Shown one piece after another: positions 36,149-48,198 of a stretch of DNA of 64,000 bases; the first letter of the stretch is position 1; every line of letters starts with the position of its first letter. Source of the DNA: Cladobotryum mycophilum (taxonomy: Eukaryota; Ascomycota; Sordariomycetes; Hypocreales; Hypocreaceae); contig JAVFKD010000015.1 in NCBI GenBank assembly GCA_036429605.1, forward strand, positions 2,999,421 through 3,063,420, written 5' to 3'. A program made the position numbers and the translations under genes. The notes under the pieces were generated by a model that had not been told where the DNA came from, ran no database searches, and worked only from the letters and a program-made list of their open reading frames with translations.

Positions 36149-37938
36149 ATGCTCTCCACCAGCTGCGCCGAGACGCCTGCCCTCGGGGGCCTGTCACAGC
36201 TGGTACAAGATCGCAAGATGATTGACGAGCGCATTGTTAGCCTTGAAGGCTGCGACCTCACCTACGTCTACTACACTGCGAGCTCGACCTGCTCCGATGT
36301 CACTTCTCCCATCACTCCCACATTTTCCGCCCGCAGCCACCTCCGATATTCGAGCTCGTCTTCCTCTCTAGAGTTGTCTCCGCTATCCCAAGACGGCCCC
36401 GTCTCCCCTACGCTCGTCAACACAAAATCTAGCCTGCGACAGTTGCCCGACGTACAGGAAGAGCCCTTTGAGCGCGACTACGAGTATGATGATGACGATG
36501 AGGAGGATAGTATGAGCGACAACTTTGGCCTCTACAGCTGTTTGTGTAAGTCATGGTAGTGGTGGTGGTGTGGTAGCGGTGGTGGCTACACTGATGTCAG
36601 ATGATCAACCCCAAACTAATGCATCTCTCGACCAATAGGCGACCAAGCATGCGAGCACCGCGGCAGCTCAGAGGTCATTCTTACCGGTGACATGGTCAAC
36701 GAATTCGACATCGACTACGACCTTGGTTTCCTCAGCGACAACGACCTCAATGCCGACCCGCGCAAGAAGAAGCGTGCCACCAGCGATGCCTTCATGTCCA
36801 TCACTTCTCGATTTGGCTCCAAGATCCCCGGCATCTCTCGCTGGAGATCGCTGCGCGCGACAAACGTCATGTCTTCCCCCACCACCGAGCGCAGTCTGGA
36901 GAACGTCTTGGGAGCTGTTTCCAGCCGGTCGTCTTCTTTGTCTTCGCCCACCCGCCGGTTCCCCGACCGCTTCCAAGACGCCTACATGCCTCCCAACCCC
37001 GCCATGCCCTTTTACGACAGCACAGAGAGCCTGCATGGTGGTGCGGAAATCCCTCGGGAGGGGAGATTCAGCATTGAGCGCGATCGCTCCATGGCTCTTA
37101 CTCCCTTGCTCCCTCCTCTGATGACCGATCCCCTGGGCAAGCCGGCGCAAAAGTCGCCCCTCCAGTCTCCCAGCATTGCGTCGTCTCCCCTCGTCAACGA
37201 GATGTCATCCCCTATCATGGCCTCACCGCGCCTTCAGCGAGCGTCCATCAGCGCTAGGCCGTCCCGGACGTCTCTCCGACAATCGCCTGGCATGGCCGAG
37301 CTTCCTCTTCCTCTCCCCCTTCGATTCTGCAGGACCAGGACGAATGGTCCGACCGACTTGGACACGCCAACTTCACCATCACACCGCTGCCTTATGAGCT
37401 CACTTTGCTCAATGCCGAGACCGTCACCAAGTTCCGAGATGACTGGGATGCTGCGCGAATCAACTACACCAAGCATTTGGTACGCACTGGCGAGAACTAT
37501 GGGCATACGAGCAAGATCTACGCCTTGACCGAGGCAAAGTGGGCCGAGATTGAGAGGAAGTGGAGGGCTACCTACGAAGACATTGTCCGACAAACCGTCC
37601 GGAATAGCGAACCACAAGCCCCTGCTATGATGACTTCGCGCAGCCGCAGCCGGGGACGTGAACGGGGCCGAGTCGAAAACCTCGGCGCCCCTCACAAGGG
37701 TAACTTTTCCAACGACGATGTTTTGGCCGCTGTCCAGCATCGACGTCTCGATGATTGCCTTCCTAGCGCTGTTCCCCAAATGCTCGAGGCTCTTAACGCT
37801 GAGGGCAAGTTCCCTGGTCGCGGCGATGAAGACATTGTCGGACCCATGCAGAGGGATGCGTACATGGTACGAGCCCGAAGCGAAGAGACCAAAGTTCCCC
37901 GGTTCTGGAAGAACCTGGCGGAAAAGCTACGACGGTGA
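36149..37938 (+). CDS. Conserved fungal Ser/Pro-rich protein of unknown function
   Basis: Exons 36149-36545 and 36639-37938. The intron is 93 nt (GTAAGT, ctaat branch, CAATAG). A frame change at the C5 run 37315-37319 is removed by one added C, giving 566 codons (565 aa). The start ATG at 36149 follows a long CA-rich leader with no earlier convincing ATG. Features in order: MLSTSC start; a helix around LVQDRKMIDERI; a Ser-rich segment; an acidic run at about residues 110-121 (YEYDDDDEEDS); a basic KKKR that could be a nuclear signal; long Ser/Pro-rich disordered stretches; then a compact C-terminal domain with RLGHANFTITP and the helical region DWDAARINYTKHLVRTGENYG. I recognise the C-terminal domain as conserved in filamentous fungi but know no function for it. 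The large empty upstream interval suggests complex regulation. An intron around 37270-37333 is a weaker alternative to the frameshift. Confidence 0.78.
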
Positions 37939-39692
37939 CTACCCAGTCACTGATTGTACGCTGTATATTTTTTTTGCTTTACAAAAAGAAGGAGAAGGAA
38001 AAGCGAGATAATGGTCATTTTTACGATTTGGACTTCCTGTCACGACATCGACGACATACGATAGACATGCAGCGCCAGCGCCCTTGTTATCATCTCACGA
38101 TTTACGGCTTATTACCAATACCACCAATACCATACCAAACATACTTAATATCCAAGATATCCAACTTTAGTCACTCATTTATCATTTGTTTTTGGGACGG
38201 GAATATTTTTTTCTTTTGTCCACGAGCCACGACGGCGCACACCTGGAGTAACAAAACGAATCAATGGCGTCCTGCATCTTCTGTCTTTTTAATGTTGCAT
38301 AGACATGTAGATACGCGGGGTGGCGTTTTAAACAAAGAGGCATTTGTGATGCAAACACTCGCACGCACACTCACATACACACACACTCACACACACTTGA
38401 CATATTCACGCGAATGGGAACAAACAACGAAAAGCGATTTAGAATCCAAAAATCATTCATGGGCGGGGAAATGGAACATTGCATGGTACACCCTTGGAGT
38501 TATTTTTGGGGCCCGTTATTGGAAGGGCAACGAACGATGATGGATGGCACAAGGGCCGAGGGCAGCGCCGAATGGGGGCCCCTTGTTTGCCTCTTGCTGG
38601 CCAGGGAACAGAAAAACAAGAACGAGAACGACGACGAAATTATGTTTGGACGTGTTGCTATGAGACGATATGATGGAATATTATTCGCTCAGGGCCATTT
38701 TTTAGTTGAACCAACGGATGCTACAAAGAAATTGTGGTATCAAACAGGAAGAAAAAATAGAAACAGTTTTTCTGTCATACGATTGATTCCATGTGCCTTG
38801 ACCCTTGAATTCGGTTGGATGAAGAGCAGCATGAGTGACTGGACTGACTGACTGACTGCATGACTGCTTGCTGGTGTTTGATGACATGACCGCTGGATGA
38901 CCTATGTTTGGTGTGTGGAGTAGAAAACGACGCTGTGTGGTATCACAGACTGTGTCGTCTGACATTGGCCAATGTAGAAGGCCGGAAACAGAGACAAGAG
39001 TGGGCAGCAAAACGAGGACACGCACAGACTGGCGGGGGGGGGGGAAGGATTTGGGGGACGATGTAGTCTACGGGCTCGTTACATGCTTCATGCTTCATGA
39101 GCAGTTGGATAAGAAGTGTATTTTCCTTGGAAATGCACACATCACCAGTGAAGGAGGGAAAGCTCAAGTCGTTGATGGGACCGTGGAGGCTTGTTTGTTT
39201 GTTTTGAGTGGTTACATGAGGATTGTGTGAGGTGGGAGACACACCCACTGTGCACACTACACTACACACTACACACCACCACCACACACCTGTCGTTTTT
39301 GAGTATGCTGGTTGTTGTATACTGGTTGTGACTATTTTCTCTCCCGTATGGCATTATAGGTAGGTAAGGCCAAGTTTCAAAGGTTGGCGCGGGGGGAGGG
39401 CTTGGGCTTGGGCTTGGGCTTATGTGGCCTTCCTTTTCAGAGCTTGGCTTGAGAGGGCTTGTTGAGTGAGCTGACGGCGATGAACGGGTTGGTTTGTTTT
39501 CTTTGAAAGGAATTTGGATTGTTACATGGATATTAGTAGGAATGGGATTTATTGTTAGGTGGGAAGAAGAAGCAAGGAAGGGAGAAGAGAAGGAAAAATA
39601 TTAAGAAAGATTTGGGAGTTTTGGTTTATTGGTGATGTGCCTAATGCGATGTCACGGCCTGAGAGGGAGGGAAAAAAGGGTCATATGGCTAT

Positions 39693-39720
39693 TGGTGGTG
39701 GTGGTGGTGGTGGTGGTGGT
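39693..39720 (+). repeat. (TGG)n microsatellite
   Basis: Nine TGG units, followed by a short (GAT)n run from about 39723. Confidence 0.9.
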
Positions 39721-40198
39721 TGTGATGATGATGATGACCTCTTGCATTTCTTTCAAAGGGTCTCAATCAAGTGTGTCTCTTCCCAGCCACCCCACATTTT
39801 TTTGAGAATGGATCCATGGATGTCTTTTTGATCCAACCGGGTCCAAGATGGGGGTTGGTTGGTTCATAGCAATGTGTGGTCACTGTAACCCGGCTAGGTA
39901 GGCGAAGTAGATGGAGGCCCCCCTCTAAAGAGAGAGCTAGAATAGTACACCCGACAAACTTGCAGAGAATGGGAAGAGAGCGAAAGTTGGAACGCATGTC
40001 GTCATCCTTCCTTGATTTGTTTCAAGCTACGGGATGGAAAAATCTACTTTTGTATGAAGCCATCTTTCTTTAGCAATGTTTTTAGCATCCGCGCTGTATC
40101 ATGTCTCGCTCCCTTACCCGATGGGGCGGGCTTGGGGGAATTCTTGGGGTGAGACGATGTGTTTCTTTCTTTAGCCCTTGGGGGGGGGGTAAGGTTTT

Positions 40199-40200
<2 letters not shown>

Positions 40201-40230
<30 letters not shown>
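40201..40230 (+). repeat. (TC)15 microsatellite
   Basis: Fifteen uninterrupted TC units. Confidence 0.95.
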
Positions 40231-40234
<4 letters not shown>

Positions 40235-41539
40235 TTGTTTAGCCCTGAATTTCTGATGGTGGCGCTGCCGTCGGGTTGCAAAGAAGAAGAAGAAGAACTT
40301 TGGTGAGAAAAGGAAGAGAATGGGGATAAAATGTTTTATGTGGTGGCACGCATTTCTCCACGAATGCACACTACCTTGTGCGGGGGAGAAAAAGAAGAAG
40401 GGAGGGAGGGGGCGCAAAGTTCCAGGAGGCGGCGTAGAAACTTAACTTTGCAAAGTTATAGGTATGGATGTTTCGTATTCAGGAATGGCTGCTTGGGATG
40501 GCTGTTTTGGATGGATGAGGGTATTTTGAGAGAGAAAATAAATAAATGAGATAAATAAATAAATAAATGGTACGAGAGTACATTGACCTTTTTTCGATTT
40601 TTGGTTGTGAATGAGCGGGTTGTGGAGAAGAGAGGGTGGGAGAGAGGGGGAGGACAATGATTGAATGGTCTACGGGTGTAGGTACTTGGTGGTGGCCACA
40701 TTGGCGTTGGGTTTCTGCATGGCGCGGGGTTGATCCTCTTTCTTTTCCTTTCATTTCTTTTCTTCTCCTTCAACAGAAGAGACGGCTTTTTGACTATGAG
40801 TACGAATAGATACATGCATGTTCCTTTCAACTTCTAACTGGGGAGATACAAAAGAAGTGATGATGATGATGCCGTGTCCAAACGGGAACGGGGTGATCCG
40901 GGGAAATGAAAAAAGAATGCAGAAAAGCGGCCTGCAGCGATGGATGGATGGATGGATGGATCCATGTGTATTACATGCTGCAACACGGCATGACAAAATT
41001 CGCGGGGGAAGGAGATAACACTGCTGTCGGGTGCTTTATGCTGTCCTATACTATACTATACTGTTACTATCCATGGATGCTGTGTGTAAGTCCGTGATGG
41101 AGGCCGTCGAGGCATATTTTTTCATTCGCTTTCACACTTCCATCTGTGTAATGGAGGGGCAAAGGGAAGAGCTGGAAGGGAAGAAGGGAAGAAGGGAAAA
41201 AAGCCCTGTTGTGTCACCGCATCGCACAAGAATCTGGGGGAGGGGGAGAGGAGGGGGATTGAGGGGCAAAGCTGCGGGAAGAGAATACGAGAAAAAAAAA
41301 AAGAGAATATACCCTCATTGAAGACTGACCTGGCTGCGGTATTGTTTTTTTGGTGAGGCGGCGTTCTTAGTCGATGGCTGAGAGGCTGCCACGAGGCATG
41401 GAGGGGCGCCACACACATCATTTTCCTCCCATTTGCTTGGAACGGGTTGACTGGGTTAAGCCCGTGGAGAGTGAGAAGCGAAGAGAGGAGAGGAGAGGAG
41501 AAGAGAGCACGGGGCATGCACACCGGGGGAGTGGGGTTT

Positions 41540-41700
41540 GTTTTTCTTAATGTGTATGCATGTTTGTATGTATATATGTATAGATGGATGTGTATGTATA
41601 TGTGTATGTGTATGTATATATGTATTGTATGTATAGATGGATGTATATATGTGTGTGGATGTAATATATGTGCATGTGTGTATGGGTGCTTGTATGAATG
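41540..41700 (+). repeat. TATG/GTATA-rich imperfect repeat
   Basis: About 160 nt made mainly of T, G and A in alternating tatg, gtgt and tata units, an imperfect alternating purine-pyrimidine repeat. Confidence 0.8.
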
Positions 41701-41950
41701 GATGGACGTAGCATCGTTTTTGGATGCCCAACTGATTCTTGCATTGCATCACGGCGAATCAGAGTGAAGCGGTTTGCTTTATTTTGGGCCAGTGGGAAGA
41801 CGGCGCGGAACGTGGGCCGGATGCGGTGTGTGTCTGTGGTGATGGTGGTGGTGGTGGTGTGCTATGAAAGGTAGGTAGTCTAGGTGGTAGGGGGTACTAT
41901 ATATGATGATGATTGGGTGGTGATTTTTGGTCTCGCTTGAGGGAATTGCT

Positions 41951-41976
41951 ATTTTATTTTATTTTATTTTATTTTA
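41951..41976 (+). repeat. (ATTTT)5 microsatellite
   Basis: Five ATTTT units. Confidence 0.9.
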
Positions 41977-42966
41977 ATCTGCGGCGAAATAGAGGGCGGA
42001 TAGATGCAGTCATGGCTGGATGGATGGATGGATGGAAGGCGTGGTCAAGGTTTTTTGGTTGCATGTTTGCATGGCCTTGCTCGTCTATCTGAATTTGAAG
42101 GGGGGATTGCATTTTTGTTGTTCTCGTTCTCTGTTGGATGAGACGAGGCGAGCGTGATGCGGGTGTCCGGATTGGTAATCGATTTCTTGGCCTGCAAAAA
42201 AGTGATCCGGTGAGGGTTTATTTTGCATCCGAACGAGAATATGGGCCATGCATTGCGTAAGAAATGGGCTATATTAAAAGAAGAGCTATTGGATGAGAAT
42301 ACGAGATTCATCATCTCGTTCCACTTAATGGTTGGGAAGATGCAGGATGGACTTTAGCATGGATGATTCCGAAGTATCATGGATGGATGCTATGCGTTTT
42401 GCTCTTATCGCCCTCAAAGGACCTCGGGAGTATGATGCCCCCCTTCCAAGGTCTCTCTGCGCTAGGTTCCCGAAAGTCACGGGTACCATAGACAGCTGAT
42501 CCCATTCAACCCATCTGACACCCATAGCACACCATCTATCGGTACACCCGTCCATCTTCATCTCGCACTCCGAGATCTCGGCAGCTGAACCGACCTTTGG
42601 GTGCGGAACTAGATCCACTTTTCGGCCGGCCCGGATCCGTAGCTTCGGCAGATGTCAAACCATGATAGTTCAAGGATGATCATCAGAATGACGGATTGTT
42701 CTGTTAGAGATATCCCAAAGGAGAAGGCTAAATATCGTCTAAGTAATGGCTAAATCGTGATATGCTGCTGCGATCTGTCAAATGCCCTGTCAAGGATGTT
42801 GTCAGACAATGCCATGATTTCATCTATGACGTAGATTTGATGACTTCTTTCTCTGTTTGCTCTGACTACATGAACGTCGTGACTTGACCATTCTTTCCTT
42901 TTGATTCTGGCCTTTGGATTCTTTACTTGTGAAGTAATAACTTGATCGTTACCCAAAACGGCTATA

Positions 42967-43851
42967 ATGGCGCAGCGAAGTGACCAGAGTGAGTCGACTA
43001 CGAGAGAGCCACCAGGCAAACCGCTCTCAACAGAGAACAAGGTCCTGACCACTGGCGCATCAATGATACAAGTATGGCCCCCCACAAAGCGTTTGAAGTT
43101 GAGAGGAAGAAGGTTGCTAACATGGTGAAAAAAGGACTTTGCACCGATCAAAAACGTCTGCGCGCATCTCAACGCTTTTCATGCCTACGCGGATGATCCG
43201 AGTCGCCATGTGGAAACGAACCACTACTGCGCACATCTGAGTAAACATGCCTGCTTCGCCATTAGAGTATTTAATAAAGGTTCTTGGTTCTCTAACGTGT
43301 AAATAGACGACGACGTCCGTCAATGTCTTCTCTACGACTCCCACGAACCCAACGCTCGCCTCATCGGCATCGAATACATGATCACCCCATACCTCTACGA
43401 ATCCCTCCTACCCGAAGAGCGCCGTCTCTGGCACTCCCACGTCTACGAGGTGAAATCGGGCATGCTCATAATGCCCAAAGGCAGCGCCGCCGTCCCGAGC
43501 GCTGCATGGGAGGAGGCTGAGAAGCGGGAGATGGAGTAGGTGGTACATCTATACGGCAAGGTGTATCATCTGTGGCAGACGGACAGGGGGATAGGCTGCC
43601 GCTTGGGGAACCAAAGTTGATGACGAGCTATACGGCGGATGGGTAGCTTGACTTTGGGGTCTTGGAGAAGAGGGATGAGAGGTTTGGGGTGGAGTATAGG
43701 GCGAAGAGAAATGCGAGGGCGGATATTGAGGAGCCAAAGATTCATCTTGGTAAGTTTACTGAATTTTTTGACCTCTGCCGAGATGTAGCGAAGCAAATGT
43801 ATGTCTTTTCCTTTTCACATAGACGCAGATCAAGCGTGGACCAGAAAGTAA
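42967..43851 (+). pseudogene. DUF1264 (oil-body-associated protein type) gene, broken
   Basis: Four exons can be read: 42967-43071, 43135-43240, 43307-43749 and 43823-43851. The introns are 63, 66 and 73 nt; the first two have gctaac/tctaac branches and all keep frame. Total length with one added base is 228 codons, normal for the family. Conserved stretches include ICAHLNAFH-type VCAHLNAFHAYADDPSR, NHYCAHL, VRQCLLYDS, LIGIEYMI, LWHSHVYEVKSGMLIMP, and later LYGKVYHLWQTDRG and RDERFGVEY. Three lesions break it: TAG at 43537-43539, one base missing from the G5 run 43586-43590, and TAG at 43644-43646. Both TAGs could be CAG-to-TAG changes (for the first, Glu is also possible from homologues). 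As read, only a 147-aa product would be made. In plants such proteins associate with lipid droplets; the fungal role is unknown. The gene ends about 50 nt before the AT-rich RIP block. Confidence 0.8.
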
Positions 43852-43859
43852 AGATTTAA

Positions 43860-44640
43860 ATATCACCTGGGGCCGAATCCTTTTTTGGGGACATGGTTAG
43901 ATGAGGCTAAAAGACAGGAACAGATATATCATTGGTCTTTTTATTTATCAAAAGTATTGTATGACTATAAAAAAGCAATTGACTACTAAATTACACATGC
44001 TTAGGTTAGAGAAATCGATTTCTGAAATGATTAAAAAGTAGCCTTACAAGAAACAAGTCAACGACATAAGATGGACCTTTTTTATATATGCCTGCCTGAA
44101 GCTTCTCTTATCGATGTAATCATCATTGTTTGTCATCCTCCTGCCCCTTTTACTAAAAGTTAGGCTATTTTAATAGATCTTTTTTCTTTTATTTCCCTAG
44201 CTTATTATAAATCTTATAAACTAATGTCTTCACCGATTCTAACAAATAATCTTTTTAAATAAATAATTTCCCTAGCCTCTAATTATAACTATATAAAAGT
44301 TAAGATCTCTAGTATTTTAGTTATTATAGTTAGGTTTAGGTATAAAAAGCCTATTTAATTAACTATAAACAAGCTAGTAGTAAAATTTTTGTAGATAAAT
44401 TACTTACATTTAAGATTTAAATATGCTTAGTAGTATAACCTTACTATCTTTCTCTTTTAGTATAGCTTAAGGGTATTTAATTAATTTATTATATAATATC
44501 TTATTTTAGGGATAGTATATTTTTGCTTATTCTTAGTTAGGTTAAGGATCGTTAGGTCATTGATTTTGTTTTTAAAGGCAAGTTTTTTTTAAAAAGGACC
44601 TTTACTTTTTAGTCCGGGGATATTAGTTCCTATAGTAGGC
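43860..44640. other. AT-rich border of the transposon block
   Basis: AT-rich sequence of about 0.8 kb with no readable frame and no domain I can identify. It lies between the DUF1264 pseudogene and the first recognisable LINE sequence and may be an older, unrecognisable transposon remnant. Confidence 0.5.
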
Positions 44641-47600
44641 ACGTATATAACGACCCGACCCCACGCTTGGGTCATATACCAGGTCGGACCCACTTTTAGT
44701 AATACTTATGCTTATTGGCGCTTAGTATAATCACGGTAAAGCCTTAAACGAACCAACCAATCAAATAAAAGTTGAACTAAGCCGGGTCAATTTAAGTTAA
44801 CTTTACGAAAGAAAGTCAATTGTAGTCGAGTCAACTCTAATTGATATATACTATACATCCGAACGAACCCGCTCTTTGTTTCCTTGACTTCTCTATTCCT
44901 AGGTCTATCTATCTATCAAACTTACACCCCTTTACACGCAAATATGAAAAAGATAACAGTCCCTGGAGATAGCCTATATAAGAACTTAAGAAAAGCTCGC
45001 CCGATGCGGTAGACGTAATGAACGCGCGACGATCATAGCTATAGCCAGAGCTACTACTAAGGCTATAGTATAAATAGCCTTAGCTTAAGCCTAAGCTATA
45101 GTAATTAAAACTATTAACTTAAAAATTATTAACCTAGAAACTATAGATATAATAAAAATAAATTTAAATATTAATTTAAATAAGTAATTAAATAAAAAAA
45201 CCTAAAAAGCTTAATAATAATAAAATTTTTTAAATATTATATAATATATTTAGACTATTTTTAAGACTATAATTAAAGCCTAAGCTATTTAATCTTTCTA
45301 TAAGAACCTTATTAGCTAGCTAAAAGAGATAATTAAATTAAAATAATAAAAATAATTAAAAATATTTTTATATAGTTTTATAATTAAAAAAGGCTTAGAA
45401 AATAGCTAATAGATAGAACAAACCCTAGAAAAAACTATAATAGCTAAAAAACCTATAACTAAAGAACCTATAGTAACTAAAATAGTACTTTAAAAGCCTA
45501 AAAAAACAAACCTATAAGTTATTCTTAAGCTAAAAACTAAATATAGCTTTTAAAAACTATTACCTTTAATTATATTAAAAAATAAATTAAATTAAGCTCT
45601 AGGAGCTAAAAATATAATTAATATATAGTAATTAATTAAAAATAATATAATTATTATAGCTATATTAATTTAATTAATTAATAATTTTTTTATTTAATAA
45701 AACCTTTTAAAAAAACTTTTTAAGACTATTTAATTAAACTAACTAAGGCTTTTATTAGATAGATTAAGCTAATAATTTATAGAATACTAATTCTAAAAGA
45801 TTTAAATATTTTTAATATTTTCTAGAAAAAAACAAAAACTTTTAATTTAATTAAGATTATAGATTAACTTAAATAACTTAAAATACTATTTAAAAAATAA
45901 AAAACTAATTTAATAGTATTTATAATATTAATAAAAATATATAATATATATAATAAAAAAAAAGATTTTATATAATTAAAGTTAAAATTAAAATAATCCT
46001 ATATAAAACTTATATAACTAAAATTTAATACTTTTATTACTTAGGCTTTAACTATAACCCTAAGAATTACTAAAAGGTTTATAAATATATTATATATATT
46101 AATAACTATAGTATAAAAAATTATAGTTATTTTAGCTATAAGACTAGCTCTAGTTATTAATACTAAAAATTTAAATATATTAATTATATAAATAATTATT
46201 AAATAAATAATATAAACTATAAGATTTATAAGATTATTTTATATTAAATAATAATTATTTTAAAATCCTTTAATATAATATATATAAAACTAATATAATA
46301 TATTATATAGTTTTATAACTAACTTTAAAAGCTAAAACTAATATTATTTTATTTTAAAAACCTTATTACTTTAAAAATAAAAAAACAGATAACTGGATTA
46401 TACTAGAATATATAATATATAACCTTATTATACTATAATCTAGCTTTAGTCTTTTAAATATAAAGATTAGACCTAGAGTTTTATTATATATTAAAAAAGC
46501 TAATTAACTAGAGTTTATACCCTACTATAATTTTTTTAATAATCCTAATATTCTAGTTATTAAAATACTAGGTATTAAACTATTTCTCTTAATTAACCTA
46601 TATAATAAACAACCTTAATAAACTAGCTAGTAAACTAATTAAACAGTTAATTAAATAACTAACTAAATAACTAGTCAATAAAACATACATATAATTAAAC
46701 GATTACTTTTTTTAATAAATAGGCTTAAATAACCCTCTATTTTAATAAAAAACTTTAACCTTTACTACACTTACTAGAATACTTAAGCTAAATTAATAAT
46801 CATAGCCTGAATTAATAGCCTAGTTTAATAGCTAGATAGCTAATAGGCTATTTTATTAATTAATATTAATAAAACTATAGAATTTAATAGTATTTATTAT
46901 AAAAAGAACCTATAAAAACCTTTTATAATAGATTTAACTTTTAGTATAGGCTTTTAAGCTTTTAATTAAGATAATTAATAAACTATACTAATAATTAATT
47001 TTAATTATAAAGTTTTTATTTTTAAAGCTTATATATTAAAGCTTTTAAATATAAGCTATTTATATTAAATATAATAATTATTATTTAATTATAAAAAAAC
47101 TAATTAAAAAATCTATAATAAATTATTAATTAGAGTAAAGCTTAAAGCTTTTATTTAATTAGATTAATTAATTAATACTTTTAATTAGAATAAAATAATT
47201 AATTTTTTTAAAGATATTATTATAAAAATAACTAAATTAATTATAATTAAATAAAAACCTTTTAAATACTCTAACCCCTAGTAAAACAATAAGCTAAAAG
47301 ACTTATAGAAAACTTTAAATAGGGTTATATAACTATATAAAGCAGGCCTAATAGCAATAACCCTAATAATCTAGAAAAAAGCTTATAATAGCTATAATCT
47401 AGTTCTATAAGTTATAAAAAGAGTTTACTAAAATAGTTTTTTTAAGGAAGCTATAATTATAAATATCTATAAAATATATAAATATATTAAGGTATACTAA
47501 AATAATAGCTTTTTTAGTATAATATATATAAAAGAAAATTAATAATAATAAGCTTAGACTTTTAAAAAAATATATAATTTTTTTATAAATATTATTTTCT

Positions 47601-48198
47601 ATACCTATTTCTAGCTATACTAATACAATTAAAAGGTCTAGAATAAAGATTTAAATTCCTAGTTAACCTAGGTCTAAATTAATAGACTAGGTAGACTTAT
47701 AGCATATAATAAAAATAATACTAGTACTTAAACCTATAGTAAGGCTAACTAGAGTTTTAAAACATTAATTATAGTAGTTAGAAAATGGCTTCTAGAAATT
47801 ATCTATAATTAACAAGGAGGAATTAATAGGATCTATTTTTAAAAGAACCTACTAAAAATGGTTAAAGTTAGAGAATATAAAAATCTAATAGGCTATCTTT
47901 TTATTAATTAGTAAAAAAGCCCTAGGCCTTAATATAATTAATATCCTTTTAATATAAAAGATTTACTTAGTAATATTAATTCTATTAAATAAAACTTACT
48001 AAGTCTTATTTATAATAGAATACTAATTAGTTAACTAGAGAGAAGTAATTAGAATTATTTTATTAAAGGTTAATAAACTAGACTATAGTAACCCAAAGGT
48101 ATATAAAGTTATTATATTATTTAACTATCTAAGGAAGGTCTTAGAAAAGATAATTATAAGTAGGCTAAGCTATCTAGTAGTTATATAGAATCTCTTAA
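44641..48198 (+). mobile_element. LINE A, 5' portion, RIP-degraded non-LTR retrotransposon (Tad-like)
   Basis: This is a plus-strand relative of the intact LINE at 58.8-64 kb. From about 45.05 kb it is extremely AT-rich with stops in all frames. Codon-by-codon comparison still shows the ORF1 region, the endonuclease region from about 46.3 kb (the counterparts of LITPQPGSSP and SYVRKASQ at 46430-46540) and the RT start at 47.8-48.2 kb (KKAPGPDTIN and LLNCLGKVLEKI counterparts). Differences from the intact copy are overwhelmingly C-to-T and G-to-A. The first 400 nt (44641-45050) keep a much higher GC content and are read as its 5' UTR. The element continues at 54221 after LINE B. Confidence 0.75.
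48185..48198 (+). repeat. Target-site duplication of LINE B, left copy
   Basis: ATAGAATCTCTTAA lies immediately before the 5'-truncated start of LINE B and is repeated at 54220-54233 just after its 3' end. Confidence 0.75.

Larger units (their letters stand above)
37939..42966. other. Gene-poor interval of 5.0 kb, microsatellite rich
   Basis: No gene is supported. Simple repeats include (TGG)9 at 39693-39720 followed by GAT units, (TC)15 at 40201-40230, AAAT units at about 40540-40567, (ATGG)5 near 40940-40960, a TATG/GTATA-rich stretch at about 41540-41700 and (ATTTT)5 at 41951-41976. Open frames at 42325-42618 (minus) and from 42352 (plus) are not recognisable. Confidence 0.5.

Noticed and set aside
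37270..37333. Intron ending ctgcag in the Ser/Pro protein gene
   Set aside because: The pyrimidine tract and acceptor look good, but only weak donors (GTCTCT, GTCCCG) exist; one added C gives a continuous, family-like reading.
42325..42640. Minus-strand 97-codon ORF and an overlapping plus-strand ORF from 42352
   Set aside because: Both read moderately protein-like but have no recognisable motif, and the plus frame is cut by TGA; not enough to call either.
42750..43172. 140-codon minus-strand open frame
   Set aside because: It is the shadow of the plus-strand DUF1264 exons, which carry conserved motifs and proper introns.
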